Origin: Chitinispirillaceae bacterium
GTDB lineage: Bacteria > Fibrobacterota > Chitinivibrionia > Chitinivibrionales > Chitinispirillaceae
Assembly: GCA_016926315.1 (NCBI GenBank)
Contig: JAFGOU010000093.1
Span: 1 to 10,634 of the forward strand
Direction: 5' to 3'
DNA length: 10,634 nt
The notes beneath the pieces were generated by a model. That model did not search any database. It was not told where the DNA came from and saw only the letters and a program-made list of their open reading frames with translations. The first letter of the stretch is position 1. The number at the start of each line of letters is the position of its first letter. The translations under genes and the position numbers were made by a program. Below, piece after piece: positions 1 through 7,313 of this stretch.

Positions 1-263
1 ATCTGGTAGGAGATGCCGATCGCGCGGACGTCGCGGAGATTTACGCCTGAAGCGGCTCGCAGCGAACCGGTGGCATTTATGACATTGTCCCACCAGCTCT
101 CCGGGCGCTGTTCCGCCCACCCGGTCTGATCGGCACTAATGGCCATTTCGGTTGCGGGCGACGTTGCCGTTGCGACCGGCAATCCGGTTTCGATGTCGAG
201 GAGTGTCGCCTTGATGGACGAGCTACCGATGTCGTAGCCCAGCAGATAGCCGGTTGCGTGCAT
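1..263 (-). CDS. FGGY-family sugar kinase, xylulokinase-like (N-terminal part only)
   Basis: This is the first 87 codons of a gene that leaves the window on the left, read from the ATG at 263-261. FGGY kinases are cytoplasmic enzymes that phosphorylate sugars such as xylulose with ATP. The visible part shows the family's first phosphate-binding motif, GYDIGSSSIKATLLD (residues 9-23, with the conserved Asp11), then GWAEQRPESWW and, at the edge, RAIGISYQ, which lines up with the start of XylB. The substrate-binding residues lie outside the window, so xylulose, ribulose, gluconate or another substrate cannot be told apart. A Shine-Dalgarno AAAGGGA lies at 274-268. The gene starts 28 nt after the stop of the upstream GH3 gene on the same strand, so it is probably the last visible member of that operon and would use a sugar released by it. 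Family call is firm; xylulokinase is likely but unproven. Confidence 0.85.
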   Translation of the reverse strand, partial: MHATGYLLGYDIGSSSIKATLLDIETGLPVATATSPATEMAISADQTGWAEQRPESWWDNVINATGSLRAASGVNLRDVRAIGISYQ

Positions 264-291
264 GTGGTCCCTTTCAGGGGTCGAGAGATGG

Positions 292-2787
292 TCAATAGCT
301 CAGGCCGAAGCCGTAGGAAAAGAGCGGGGTGCCGCCGCTTCCCTTCAGCTCGTCGGCGTAGGCCGTGCCAGTGTTGACCGGGATCTGGGCCAGCGCGTTC
401 GGCCACGAATGCGTGAGCTTGCCCGTGAAGTTGTAATCGCCATAGAGCACGTCGGCGACGCCGAGTCCTTCGGTCCCGGGCTGCCATGCGCAGACAAACG
501 CTTTGCATTTTTCCAGCTCGCCCGTGATGATCATCGGGCGCCCCGATATGAGCACAATGACCACCGGCTTGCCGCTGTTGTAACATTTGTCGATAAGCGA
601 GGCGTAGGGGCAGTTGGCAAGGAGTATTGATCTCGTGCGATTGGGATAGAGGGCAAGGTTGGGATCGGGATTGCTGGGATAGGGATCGACAAAGCCGTGG
701 TCGCCGTACCCTTCGGCATAGGGCGTTTCACCCACCACCAGCACGATCTTGTCGGCGCTGGTCAGGTTGTTGCCCTGCGGGTCGTTGATGATGTTCGATC
801 CGCCGAACTGGGGGTTCTGAAGCGCCTGGATAATGGTCTGTCCGCCGCCGACGCTCGTGGGCGTATAGGAATAGATCCCCTGCCACCCGAGGGTCCAGCC
901 GCCGCACTGGGCGCCCATGGCGCTTGCCCAGGGGCCGACCACCGCTATCCGTTCGGTCCGCTGCAGCGGAAGAACGGTATTCTCGTTTTTCAGCAGGACG
1001 AGCGATTTCCTGACGGATTCGCGCGCCACGGCGCGATGGTCGGTATGGCCGATGCGCGAAATCATTGCGGATTGGGATTTGGGGTTTGCCCAGAGGTTCA
1101 TACGGAATTTGACGCGCAGGATGCGGCGTGTAGCGTCATCAAGCCGCGCCTGGGTGAGGTAGCCGCTTGTCACCGCGGACTGCACCGAAGAGATGAAGGT
1201 GATACAGTTGGCCTTATCGTTGGGAATCATTGCCATGTCGCAGCCGGCCATGACCGCCCTGCCGACATTCAGCGGCGAGTAACCGCCCGCCATCGCCTGA
1301 GGGATGGCGTCGTAATCGGTAAGAATGAAACCGTCCCAGTTCAACTCGCGTTTGAGCATGCCGGTGAGTGAAACCGAATCGATGGTCTGCTTGATGGTTT
1401 GCCCGTTCCTGCTCCACGCGTTGTATGACGGCATGACGCTCGCCATTTTTTCCCGCGCGCACGCGGCATAGGGCGGATAATGGATGGCGCGCATGGTTGC
1501 CTCGGTCAGTGTCGTGATGCCGCCGTTGACGCCGCCGGTCGTGCCGCCGTCCCCGAGGTAGTGCTTGACGCACGCGGCGATCGTGCTCGGCTTCGACTGG
1601 TCGCCGTCACCCTGGAGCCCGCGCGTCATCGACGCTCCCATGGCGGCGTTGATGCCGGGCGTTTCGCCGAACCCTTCATAGGAGCGGCCCCATCGCTCGT
1701 CGCGCACGACCGATACGCACGGCGCAAAGGTCAGGTGGATGCCGAGCGCCCGGCACTCATAGGCGGTAACGCGGCCGACCTGTTCGACCAGGGCCGTGTC
1801 GCCGGTGCAGCCGAGAGCGATATTGTGCGGGAAGATCGTTGAGCCGACCACTTTGCCGTTGCCATGGACCGCGTCGAGGCCGTAGATCAGGGGAATTTTA
1901 AGTCGTGAGGCGAGCGCTCCGTCCTGGAGAGCGTTGAGCCTGGCCGCCCAGTTAGCAGCCGTATTCGGGGTCACCGGTTCCTCGCCGCCGTTAAACACCG
2001 AGCCGAACCCGTACTGGGTGACATCGGCGGGGGTTATGGACGAATTCATTGCCTGCACCATCTGGCCGGCTTTTTCCGCATTGGTCATGAGCGCCAGGAG
2101 CGAGTCGACTTTCCGTTCGATAGTGATGGAATCCTGGTTCACCGTTGCAAGCACGATGTCGCCGAGGTTCTGGGCGGTATAGGAGGTGATGTCGAGGGTC
2201 CGCGGGACGTACCCTGATTTGGAGACCTTCAGGATCTCTCCGCCGACCGCGGCGGGTCGCGGAGTACGCGCGACAAAAAGCGGCAGCCCGCTTCCGGAAA
2301 GCAGTGAAACGGAGGCGCCGGTCGTGATAAAGGCGAGCGTATACCGCTCGCCGCCTTTGGCAATTCTGACCACGGAGACGCCCTGGGGTCTGTTCTGCCG
2401 CAGCCATGCCGTGATCGGAAACGCATGGGTTCCGGAACCAAGCGTACGGTCCATGAGTTTCGCGACCTTGCCGCCGCTCATGGTAAACAGCTCCACCGCA
2501 ACTTTTTCACGCGTCAGCACGGTAAAAACGAGCGAAGCGCCGTTGAAATGCATTTTCGAGGCGATGCCGTTTGTCAGGCTTAACGGCCGCGTCGCGGAGG
2601 AGAGGTCGAGCGAAAACTGGCCGGTGGCGTTGGTGACGGTCGAAACGTTGCGCACTTTCAAAACGACATTCGCGTCGGGCACTGCCGCGTCGGACGAGGT
2701 AACCACGCGGCCGGTGATCGATTGCCCGAAAACCTGCGGATGCAGGGACACTATGGCCAGGGCAAGAATACCTGCGATACGTTTCAT
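292..2787 (-). CDS. Secreted multidomain GH3 glycosidase, beta-glucan exohydrolase type
   Basis: This is an 831-residue exported glycoside hydrolase that probably removes glucose from the non-reducing ends of beta-glucans. Residues 1-21 form a signal peptide (cleavage near VFG/QS). Residues 23-65 look like a carboxypeptidase-regulatory-like beta domain (ITGRVV...ATGQFSLDL). Residues 70-160 contain a FlgD/type-A-sorting-like fold (VAVELFTMSGGKVAKL). Residues 182-215 form a linker with the KVSKSGYVPRTLDI pattern. The GH3 enzyme spans about 218-831. Expected catalytic residues are the nucleophile Asp491 in FILTDYDAI and the acid/base Glu692 in VGETPYAEGYGD, a motif matching barley ExoI. Substrate-side motifs GLDAVHG (Asp305), ERWGR (364-368) and KHYLGDGGT (408-416) are present. 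The usual SED/GED triad reads GET at 374-376. The protein ends exactly at the GFGLSY motif, so it has no fibronectin-III-like tail. The frame is open upstream to 2916, but AAGGAG at 2802-2797 fixes the start at 2787, where the signal peptide begins. Exact substrate is not determined. Confidence 0.93.
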   Translation of the reverse strand: MKRIAGILALAIVSLHPQVFGQSITGRVVTSSDAAVPDANVVLKVRNVSTVTNATGQFSLDLSSATRPLSLTNGIASKMHFNGASLVFTVLTREKVAVELFTMSGGKVAKLMDRTLGSGTHAFPITAWLRQNRPQGVSVVRIAKGGERYTLAFITTGASVSLLSGSGLPLFVARTPRPAAVGGEILKVSKSGYVPRTLDITSYTAQNLGDIVLATVNQDSITIERKVDSLLALMTNAEKAGQMVQAMNSSITPADVTQYGFGSVFNGGEEPVTPNTAANWAARLNALQDGALASRLKIPLIYGLDAVHGNGKVVGSTIFPHNIALGCTGDTALVEQVGRVTAYECRALGIHLTFAPCVSVVRDERWGRSYEGFGETPGINAAMGASMTRGLQGDGDQSKPSTIAACVKHYLGDGGTTGGVNGGITTLTEATMRAIHYPPYAACAREKMASVMPSYNAWSRNGQTIKQTIDSVSLTGMLKRELNWDGFILTDYDAIPQAMAGGYSPLNVGRAVMAGCDMAMIPNDKANCITFISSVQSAVTSGYLTQARLDDATRRILRVKFRMNLWANPKSQSAMISRIGHTDHRAVARESVRKSLVLLKNENTVLPLQRTERIAVVGPWASAMGAQCGGWTLGWQGIYSYTPTSVGGGQTIIQALQNPQFGGSNIINDPQGNNLTSADKIVLVVGETPYAEGYGDHGFVDPYPSNPDPNLALYPNRTRSILLANCPYASLIDKCYNSGKPVVIVLISGRPMIITGELEKCKAFVCAWQPGTEGLGVADVLYGDYNFTGKLTHSWPNALAQIPVNTGTAYADELKGSGGTPLFSYGFGLSY

Positions 2788-2796
2788 GGAACAGCG

Positions 2797-2802
2797 CTCC
2801 TT
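2797..2802 (-). promoter_or_regulatory. Ribosome binding site fixing the start of the exohydrolase-type GH3 gene
   Basis: The minus strand reads AAGGAG nine bases before the ATG at 2787-2785. The reading frame stays open further upstream to 2916, into the end of the barrel gene. This site, together with the signal peptide beginning right after it, supports the shorter start. Confidence 0.8.
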
Positions 2803-2830
2803 GGAAAAAGGTAGTATAAAAAGATCATGG

Positions 2831-4174
2831 TCAGAACTTGAATTCGGTCTTGAACGTCCACCACCAGTTGTCGCCGTCGGGCAGCGTTTCGATGAAGGAC
2901 ATATAGGGCCGGTCAAAATAGTGGAAGTTGATTTTTTTATGGTCCCGCGCGACCTGGGCGATTATGCTTGTATGTTCGTTAAAAAACGATTTTTTAACGT
3001 AGACCGACCAACGCCAGGGATTTCGATTAAGGTTGATTTCGGAATAGGAAATCGGCAGGGGCACGGGGACCTGGCTGAAATATCGCTCATCCGAGTAGGC
3101 ATATAGTCTATTCGCGCAGTATTCCCCTTCTACCGAGATCAGGTCGATGAAGGTAAATCCCGGCACATTGAATCCGGCGGTCACCAGGGTGCGGTCTTCG
3201 ATATGACGGTAGTACCTCCTGTAATTTTTTAGGCCGATCACATTGCCTTCGGCATACAGCCGGAGGTCGTTCCTGCCAAAAATGTTCAGGGGTATGAACT
3301 TTTTAGGATCGAAGGAGAATCTCGCCATTATCTTTATTGCTTTCCAGTCAAAGTACGAGGTGTCGGTCTCGTTGTATATCGTGTCGATATACGATCGCCG
3401 TTCGTCGGGGTTTAACTTCCGCGGATCGCCGAAAAAGCGATCGGCCCACTGATCCAGATAACCGTTTCCCTGATAAACATTAAGATAATGAGCAAAACTG
3501 ATTCCTGAGCTGAAACTGAAAAGATCGAAAAGATTGGAGCCGGCAATGTCGGAAACCGACCATAGTTGCTCCGGAACACCGCTCATTTCGCTATGCAACA
3601 ACAAATCGTTCGTTATCAGCTTGTTGAAGAGCTCCGTTTTAACCTGTACCCCGAGCAGATTCGCCTGCGGATAATCGAAATCGCTGTAAATAACCAGCGG
3701 ATAGGTATTGGTCCTGAACATATACTCGCCGAGATTTCGGGCATCGGGGTTGTATTTGAAGGGGAAATAGCCTATTCTGAATTGCCAAAAGGCCGTTTCA
3801 GGGTCACCAAGGGGAAGCTCCGCAAACGCGCTTTGAATAAAGAAAAACTCCCTTTTTTTCATGGTGGTAGGAAGGAGGCCGATCTGGGGGGTGGAGTAGG
3901 CGATAAGCCCGCCGCCGGTGACTTCAACATTAAGGTGCTGCTGTAAACGGGCTTTATAGCCTAGTATGCAAAAAGCCTGTTGCTGCCAGACATGGCTGAT
4001 ATTGTCCGTTGTAAGGGCGTTGGGCCGCTTGAAATAACCATTACCAATCTGTCCGACTTCCATCGCGCCATAGCCGACCGGGGTGACCTCTATTTCCTTT
4101 TCTTTTGAAAACAAGGCCGTGGTACCGAGTAAAAGCGTTGCCGACAATAAAAAAAACGGTCTGATTCCGGACAT
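2831..4174 (-). CDS. Outer-membrane beta-barrel protein, porin-like, family not recognised
   Basis: This 447-residue protein starts with a signal peptide (about residues 1-23, hydrophobic FFLLSATLLLGTTALFS) and consists of many short, aromatic-rich alternating strands typical of an outer-membrane barrel. The last strand, WWWTFKTEFKF, has Phe at the final position (447) and hydrophobic residues at alternating positions before it, which is the usual signal read by the BAM insertion machinery. A striking segment, GYFPFKYNPDARNLGEY (135-151), may be a family signature. I cannot assign a named family. It is not a SusC/TonB-dependent receptor: at 447 residues it is far too short and shows no plug domain or TonB box. 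It lies between two GH3 genes, 18 nt after one and 43 nt before the other, with AGGAGG at 4185-4180 five bases before the ATG. Context suggests passage of oligosaccharides across the outer membrane; this is inference. The DNA is more AT-rich than its neighbours, perhaps because of its Phe/Tyr/Asn/Ile content. Confidence 0.82.
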   Translation of the reverse strand: MSGIRPFFLLSATLLLGTTALFSKEKEIEVTPVGYGAMEVGQIGNGYFKRPNALTTDNISHVWQQQAFCILGYKARLQQHLNVEVTGGGLIAYSTPQIGLLPTTMKKREFFFIQSAFAELPLGDPETAFWQFRIGYFPFKYNPDARNLGEYMFRTNTYPLVIYSDFDYPQANLLGVQVKTELFNKLITNDLLLHSEMSGVPEQLWSVSDIAGSNLFDLFSFSSGISFAHYLNVYQGNGYLDQWADRFFGDPRKLNPDERRSYIDTIYNETDTSYFDWKAIKIMARFSFDPKKFIPLNIFGRNDLRLYAEGNVIGLKNYRRYYRHIEDRTLVTAGFNVPGFTFIDLISVEGEYCANRLYAYSDERYFSQVPVPLPISYSEINLNRNPWRWSVYVKKSFFNEHTSIIAQVARDHKKINFHYFDRPYMSFIETLPDGDNWWWTFKTEFKF

Positions 4175-4192
4175 GAAAACCTCCTGTGCGCA

Positions 4193-6655
4193 TTATTGAA
4201 TGGTGATCGAAGAGCGTAAACATTTGCCGTTTCCGTTGACCAATTCCTCGGGATTGGAGGTCGAGCTGATGATAATTTCATATGTTCCCGGTATCACGCG
4301 CCACTGTCCGGTTTTCGCCGCAATGTTGACGTCGTAGATCGAAAAATCCCGCGGGCCGAGCGTAAAGGTGACAATTTTATGCTCGTTGGGTTCGAGGGAG
4401 ATTCGCGAGAATCCGCGCAGGTCCTTGATGCGCCGCGCGACACTGCTTCCGATCGGCTTGACATAGAGCTGGACGACCTCCCCGCCGGAGCGGGTCCCGG
4501 TGTTCTTCACCGCCACCTCGATGTCCACCCGGTCGTTGGATGAAATGATCGAAGGACCGCGGACGGTCATGTTGTTGTAGTGAAAGGTGGTGTAGCTTAA
4601 ACCGTGGCCGAACCAGAAGAGCGGTTTTTTTCCGGTCTTTTCATAGAAGAAATACCCGTGCGCGGTATCGGCCGACCGAAGGGTGAGGTTCTTGTTCGCA
4701 TCGAGGTCAAACGAGGGCAGGTCGGAAAAGGTCTGAGGAAAGGTGACGTTCAGATGGCCGCTCGGGTTGACGTCGCCGAAGAGCACCTCGGCAATGGCCT
4801 GGCCCTGCCACCGTCCCGGGTAAAAAGCGATGAGCACCGCAGGTGCGTCCGACCAGCTTCCCGCTATTGACGCGCTGCCGCCGGTGTAGACCACGATGGT
4901 TTTGCTCTTTGCCGCCATGACGGTGGCGACAAGATTCAACTGGTCGGCGGGAAGCTGCATGGAGGTCCGGTCCATGTCCTCGGATTCGCTTGGAACGCCC
5001 ACGACCACCACCGCCACATCGGCGGACGCATAATCCGTGGTAACGGTCACATTAGGGAGTGCCGCGGCGATCTGCTGGATTCCTTCCAGCGGGGTGATGA
5101 TCCGGTCCGCAGTAACGGCGCTGCTGCCGCCGCCGCCGGGACGCCGAATGTTGGCATAGGGACCGACCACGGCGATACGATAGGTCTGGGTTTTACTGAG
5201 CGGGAGAAGGGGAGCGCCACTGACATTGCTGTTTTTGGCAAGCACGATTCCCTTGCGGGCGGCTTCAAGCGACAAGGAAAGATGGTCGGTTGATATGATG
5301 ACGCTTTTCGGGTACGTCTTTATTTCCGCATCGCTGGCGAGCAAGGTGCCGCCCCATGCCCATAATTTGCCATACATGACCCGTTTCGCTTTCCGGTTGA
5401 GGGGCTCCTGTGAAAAGGTGCCGTCGGCAATGAAGGGAGTGTTGGCGACCATGACGGTTCCATACGGCATGTCCATGTCCTGTTCAATGGAATATATATA
5501 GGACGGGCTGCCCACATTAATGCCCGCCCAGTCGCTCATGATGACACCGTCGAAACCCCAGTCGCCCCGCACGATTTCGTCAACCAGATGTTTGTTGAAA
5601 GCGGCTTTTTCGGCGTCGTAGATATCGTTTGTAAAACCGGGTACGCTGACTTTGTTGTAGCAGGTCATGAGCGCCCTGGCCTGGCCTTCCAGTATTCCCA
5701 TTTCAAACGGTACGCAGAAAAGTTCCCGCAGCGCCCTTTCCGACACTACCACGCGCAGGTCCTGCCGTTCCGTTTCCTTGACATAGGGGGTAAAATGTTT
5801 GGGAGTGGCGATGACTCTTTCACTCTGCAATCCCATGATCTGTCGCGACGCCATTTTACCGACGAGATATGGGTCTTCCCCCATCGTTTCGAATGCGCGA
5901 CCCCATCGAGGATTCACCACAAGGTCGGACATGGGGCCGAGAATGCAATAGCGTCCCATTGCCCGCGCTTCCTTTCCAATGATCTGTCCGATTTTTCGTA
6001 CCAGGGAAGTATCCCAGGTACAGCCAAGGGATGATTCGCAGGGGAACAGGGTGGCGGTATCGCCGGCTCCGTAGATGGCGATCTCGTTGGAAGGCCCGAT
6101 CGGCCATCTGACGCCGTGCGGGCCGTCGGCACTTCGCCAGCCCACGATCATCGTGCCTCCCGCCGTCATATTATCACCGCCGAACCATTGTTGCGCTTCG
6201 GTGGCGTACAGTGTGGATGCCCGCTGCTGCACGGTCATTTTCTGGACCAGCGAGTCGGCCAGCAACCACATTTTGCTCATGTTGGCGTCGGCGCTTACCG
6301 TTGCCACATAGGCCGCTGCAGGCGTTCCTACGATTTTAGCCCTGAAATAGACGGTTTTTGCCGTGTCGGCGGCAAAACGCTGTTTGACAAGGCCGATGTC
6401 GCCGACCTTTTCGATGACCGTAATCGCGTCGCCGGTGGCCTGGTTTTTTATGACGAAATCGACAAAAATGGAGTCCTTTCCTTCGGCAAGAAAGGTGTAG
6501 GTCAGTCGGCCCATATAGAAGCGGGTCATCTGGTCGCCTTCGGTTCCGGTAACCGTGCCTTTGATCAGGTCGACCTTGACGTTGGATACCCTGGTCGCTT
6601 CGGCGGGCAGGAGCGCAAGGAGGGCGATGAGCGTAACGAATATGGTGTGTTTCAT
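4193..6655 (-). CDS. Secreted GH3 beta-glucosidase/beta-xylosidase with C-terminal FnIII-like domain
   Basis: This is an 820-residue exported enzyme that should cleave terminal beta-linked sugars from oligosaccharides, probably in the periplasm. Residues 1-20 are a signal peptide (cleavage near AEA/T). Residues 21-122 are an extra beta-rich module (RVSNVKVDL...GDIGLV...VYFRAKI) not part of standard GH3 enzymes. The catalytic barrel follows, with DGPHGVR (177-183, substrate Asp177), NPRWGR (248-253), GED (259-261), PKHF (285-288) and the nucleophile Asp375 in VIMSDWAGI. The second domain includes the probable acid/base Glu559 in the ESEDMDR motif (557-563), followed by the family pattern of LP and Q, and ends at FGHGLSYTTF (682-691). 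A fibronectin-III-like domain covers about 706-800. Glucose, xylose and arabinose specificity cannot be separated by eye; the adjacent pentulose-type kinase leaves beta-xylosidase open. Its AAGGAG (6669-6664) overlaps the stop codon of the preceding gene, indicating coupled translation. Confidence 0.93.
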   Translation of the reverse strand: MKHTIFVTLIALLALLPAEATRVSNVKVDLIKGTVTGTEGDQMTRFYMGRLTYTFLAEGKDSIFVDFVIKNQATGDAITVIEKVGDIGLVKQRFAADTAKTVYFRAKIVGTPAAAYVATVSADANMSKMWLLADSLVQKMTVQQRASTLYATEAQQWFGGDNMTAGGTMIVGWRSADGPHGVRWPIGPSNEIAIYGAGDTATLFPCESSLGCTWDTSLVRKIGQIIGKEARAMGRYCILGPMSDLVVNPRWGRAFETMGEDPYLVGKMASRQIMGLQSERVIATPKHFTPYVKETERQDLRVVVSERALRELFCVPFEMGILEGQARALMTCYNKVSVPGFTNDIYDAEKAAFNKHLVDEIVRGDWGFDGVIMSDWAGINVGSPSYIYSIEQDMDMPYGTVMVANTPFIADGTFSQEPLNRKAKRVMYGKLWAWGGTLLASDAEIKTYPKSVIISTDHLSLSLEAARKGIVLAKNSNVSGAPLLPLSKTQTYRIAVVGPYANIRRPGGGGSSAVTADRIITPLEGIQQIAAALPNVTVTTDYASADVAVVVVGVPSESEDMDRTSMQLPADQLNLVATVMAAKSKTIVVYTGGSASIAGSWSDAPAVLIAFYPGRWQGQAIAEVLFGDVNPSGHLNVTFPQTFSDLPSFDLDANKNLTLRSADTAHGYFFYEKTGKKPLFWFGHGLSYTTFHYNNMTVRGPSIISSNDRVDIEVAVKNTGTRSGGEVVQLYVKPIGSSVARRIKDLRGFSRISLEPNEHKIVTFTLGPRDFSIYDVNIAAKTGQWRVIPGTYEIIISSTSNPEELVNGNGKCLRSSITIQ

Positions 6656-6663
6656 TGATCGGT

Positions 6664-6669
6664 CTCCTT
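6664..6669 (-). promoter_or_regulatory. Ribosome binding site overlapping the preceding stop codon
   Basis: AAGGAG on the minus strand lies eight bases before the ATG at 6655-6653 and shares bases with the TAA stop (6670-6668) of the small secreted-protein gene. This is a normal arrangement for translational coupling and supports a shared transcript. Confidence 0.75.
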
Positions 6670-7078
6670 ACCGGTACATGACGATTTTAAGGTTCGTGGA
6701 AAGTGCACCATAGGTGAGCCGGGCGATGAGAACGCCGCTGGACGAAGCGCTGCCCGGGATTTTCCAGGTGACTGAACCGGCTTTTTGGTCGAGGGAAAAG
6801 GTTTTAAGCGTTTTTCCCTGAAGGGTAAAAATGGTTATGACCCCTTTTTCCGCCTCAACCGAATGAGCGACCGACCATGAGAGGGTAAGCGACCGGTGGC
6901 GTGCTGAATAGCCGTGGCTGGTAAAAGCGTACGCGCCTGCCGGGACTTTTTTCTGCCTGATATTATCGATAAGCGGAAAGGTGAAGGGATCGCTGGTGGC
7001 GGTTACCACCTCTGCCGGGATCAGGAGCGGTGCGACCAGGAGCGCTGTCAGCAGCAGGAGTGCCGATCGTGTTTTCAT
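6668..7078 (-). CDS. Small secreted protein consisting mainly of a FlgD/type-A-sorting-like beta module
   Basis: This is a 136-residue protein. Residues 1-22 are a clear signal peptide (Lys/Arg start, hydrophobic LLLLTALLVAPLLI, cleavage near IPA/E). Residues 60-136 have the order seen in FlgD-like and C-terminal sorting-like modules: SLTLSWSV, ITIFTLQGKTLKTF, VTWKIPG, SSSGVLIARLTYG and the last strand LKIVMYR. Such modules normally sit at the C-terminus of large secreted enzymes; here one stands nearly alone. No catalytic motif is visible, and the role is unknown; it could be a surface or assembly partner of the enzymes, or the remnant of a larger protein. It is the first gene of the operon, 12 nt ahead of the GH3 gene. 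The frame is open to 7114, but AAGGAG at 7091-7086, seven bases before the ATG at 7078-7076, and the signal peptide favour this start. Confidence 0.75.
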   Translation of the reverse strand: MKTRSALLLLTALLVAPLLIPAEVVTATSDPFTFPLIDNIRQKKVPAGAYAFTSHGYSARHRSLTLSWSVAHSVEAEKGVITIFTLQGKTLKTFSLDQKAGSVTWKIPGSASSSGVLIARLTYGALSTNLKIVMYR

Positions 7079-7085
7079 TCTTATT

Positions 7086-7091
7086 CTCCTT
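7086..7091 (-). promoter_or_regulatory. Ribosome binding site fixing the start of the first operon gene
   Basis: AAGGAG on the minus strand lies seven bases before the ATG at 7078-7076. It selects this ATG over an in-frame one at 7114, which would put an unusual arginine-containing stretch before the signal peptide. Confidence 0.75.
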
Positions 7092-7116
7092 AAAGTAATA
7101 ATAGGAAAGGCCACGG

Positions 7117-7200
7117 TTATTAGTTTATACTGGTTTAGTGCATCAATATAATAAAATAGAAGCTTTTTTGCTAAATAAATTAGTGTAAAAATACAGGCGA
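7117..7200 (-). promoter_or_regulatory. Putative AT-rich promoter region for the leftward glycosidase operon
   Basis: The 235-nt gap between the divergent genes is strongly AT-rich here, unlike the coding DNA on both sides. On the minus strand a TATAAA box at 7129-7124 is a possible -10 element, giving a leader of roughly 40 nt before the first ATG. No convincing -35 box is correctly spaced: TTGATG at 7146-7141 is only 11 nt from TATAAA, though 18 nt from a weaker TAATAA at 7122-7117. No operator palindrome stands out. The region is likely to hold the promoter, but the exact boxes are uncertain. Confidence 0.35.
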
Positions 7201-7231
7201 TCGAGCAGATTTTTTTTTAGAAACGCTACAT

Positions 7232-7260
7232 TTGAATAAATGCCGTACAGGGAATAAAGT
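7232..7260 (+). promoter_or_regulatory. Putative sigma-70-like promoter for the rRNA methyltransferase gene
   Basis: TTGAAT (7232-7237) and TAAAGT (7255-7260) are separated by exactly 17 nt, each matching the sigma-70 consensus at four of six positions. Transcription would start near 7267, about 45 nt before the start codon. This comes from inspection only; matches of this quality can occur by chance in AT-rich DNA. Confidence 0.4.
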
Positions 7261-7313
7261 ATTTCTTACCTGTTCGCCCATTTTGATGATGAGCTGAAAG
7301 GGATGTACCTGTG

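Noticed and set aside
264..291. Small hairpin (CCCT, GAA loop, AGGG) over the kinase ribosome binding site, as a translation control element
   Set aside because: The stem is only four base pairs and does not extend, so it is too weak to support a regulatory claim.
697..1371. A 224-codon open frame on the plus strand
   Set aside because: It is entirely opposite the catalytic part of the exohydrolase-type GH3 gene and has no domain, signal peptide or ribosome binding site.
2186..3106. A 306-codon open frame on the plus strand
   Set aside because: It lies opposite the GH3 and barrel genes, whose proteins have clear motifs. It crosses the boundary between the two genes, shows no recognisable domain, and is expected as a by-product of GC-rich codon use on the other strand.
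7148..7215. T-rich runs in the intergenic gap as intrinsic terminators
   Set aside because: The gap separates divergent genes, so no transcript is expected to end there, and the T runs are not preceded by a GC-rich hairpin.
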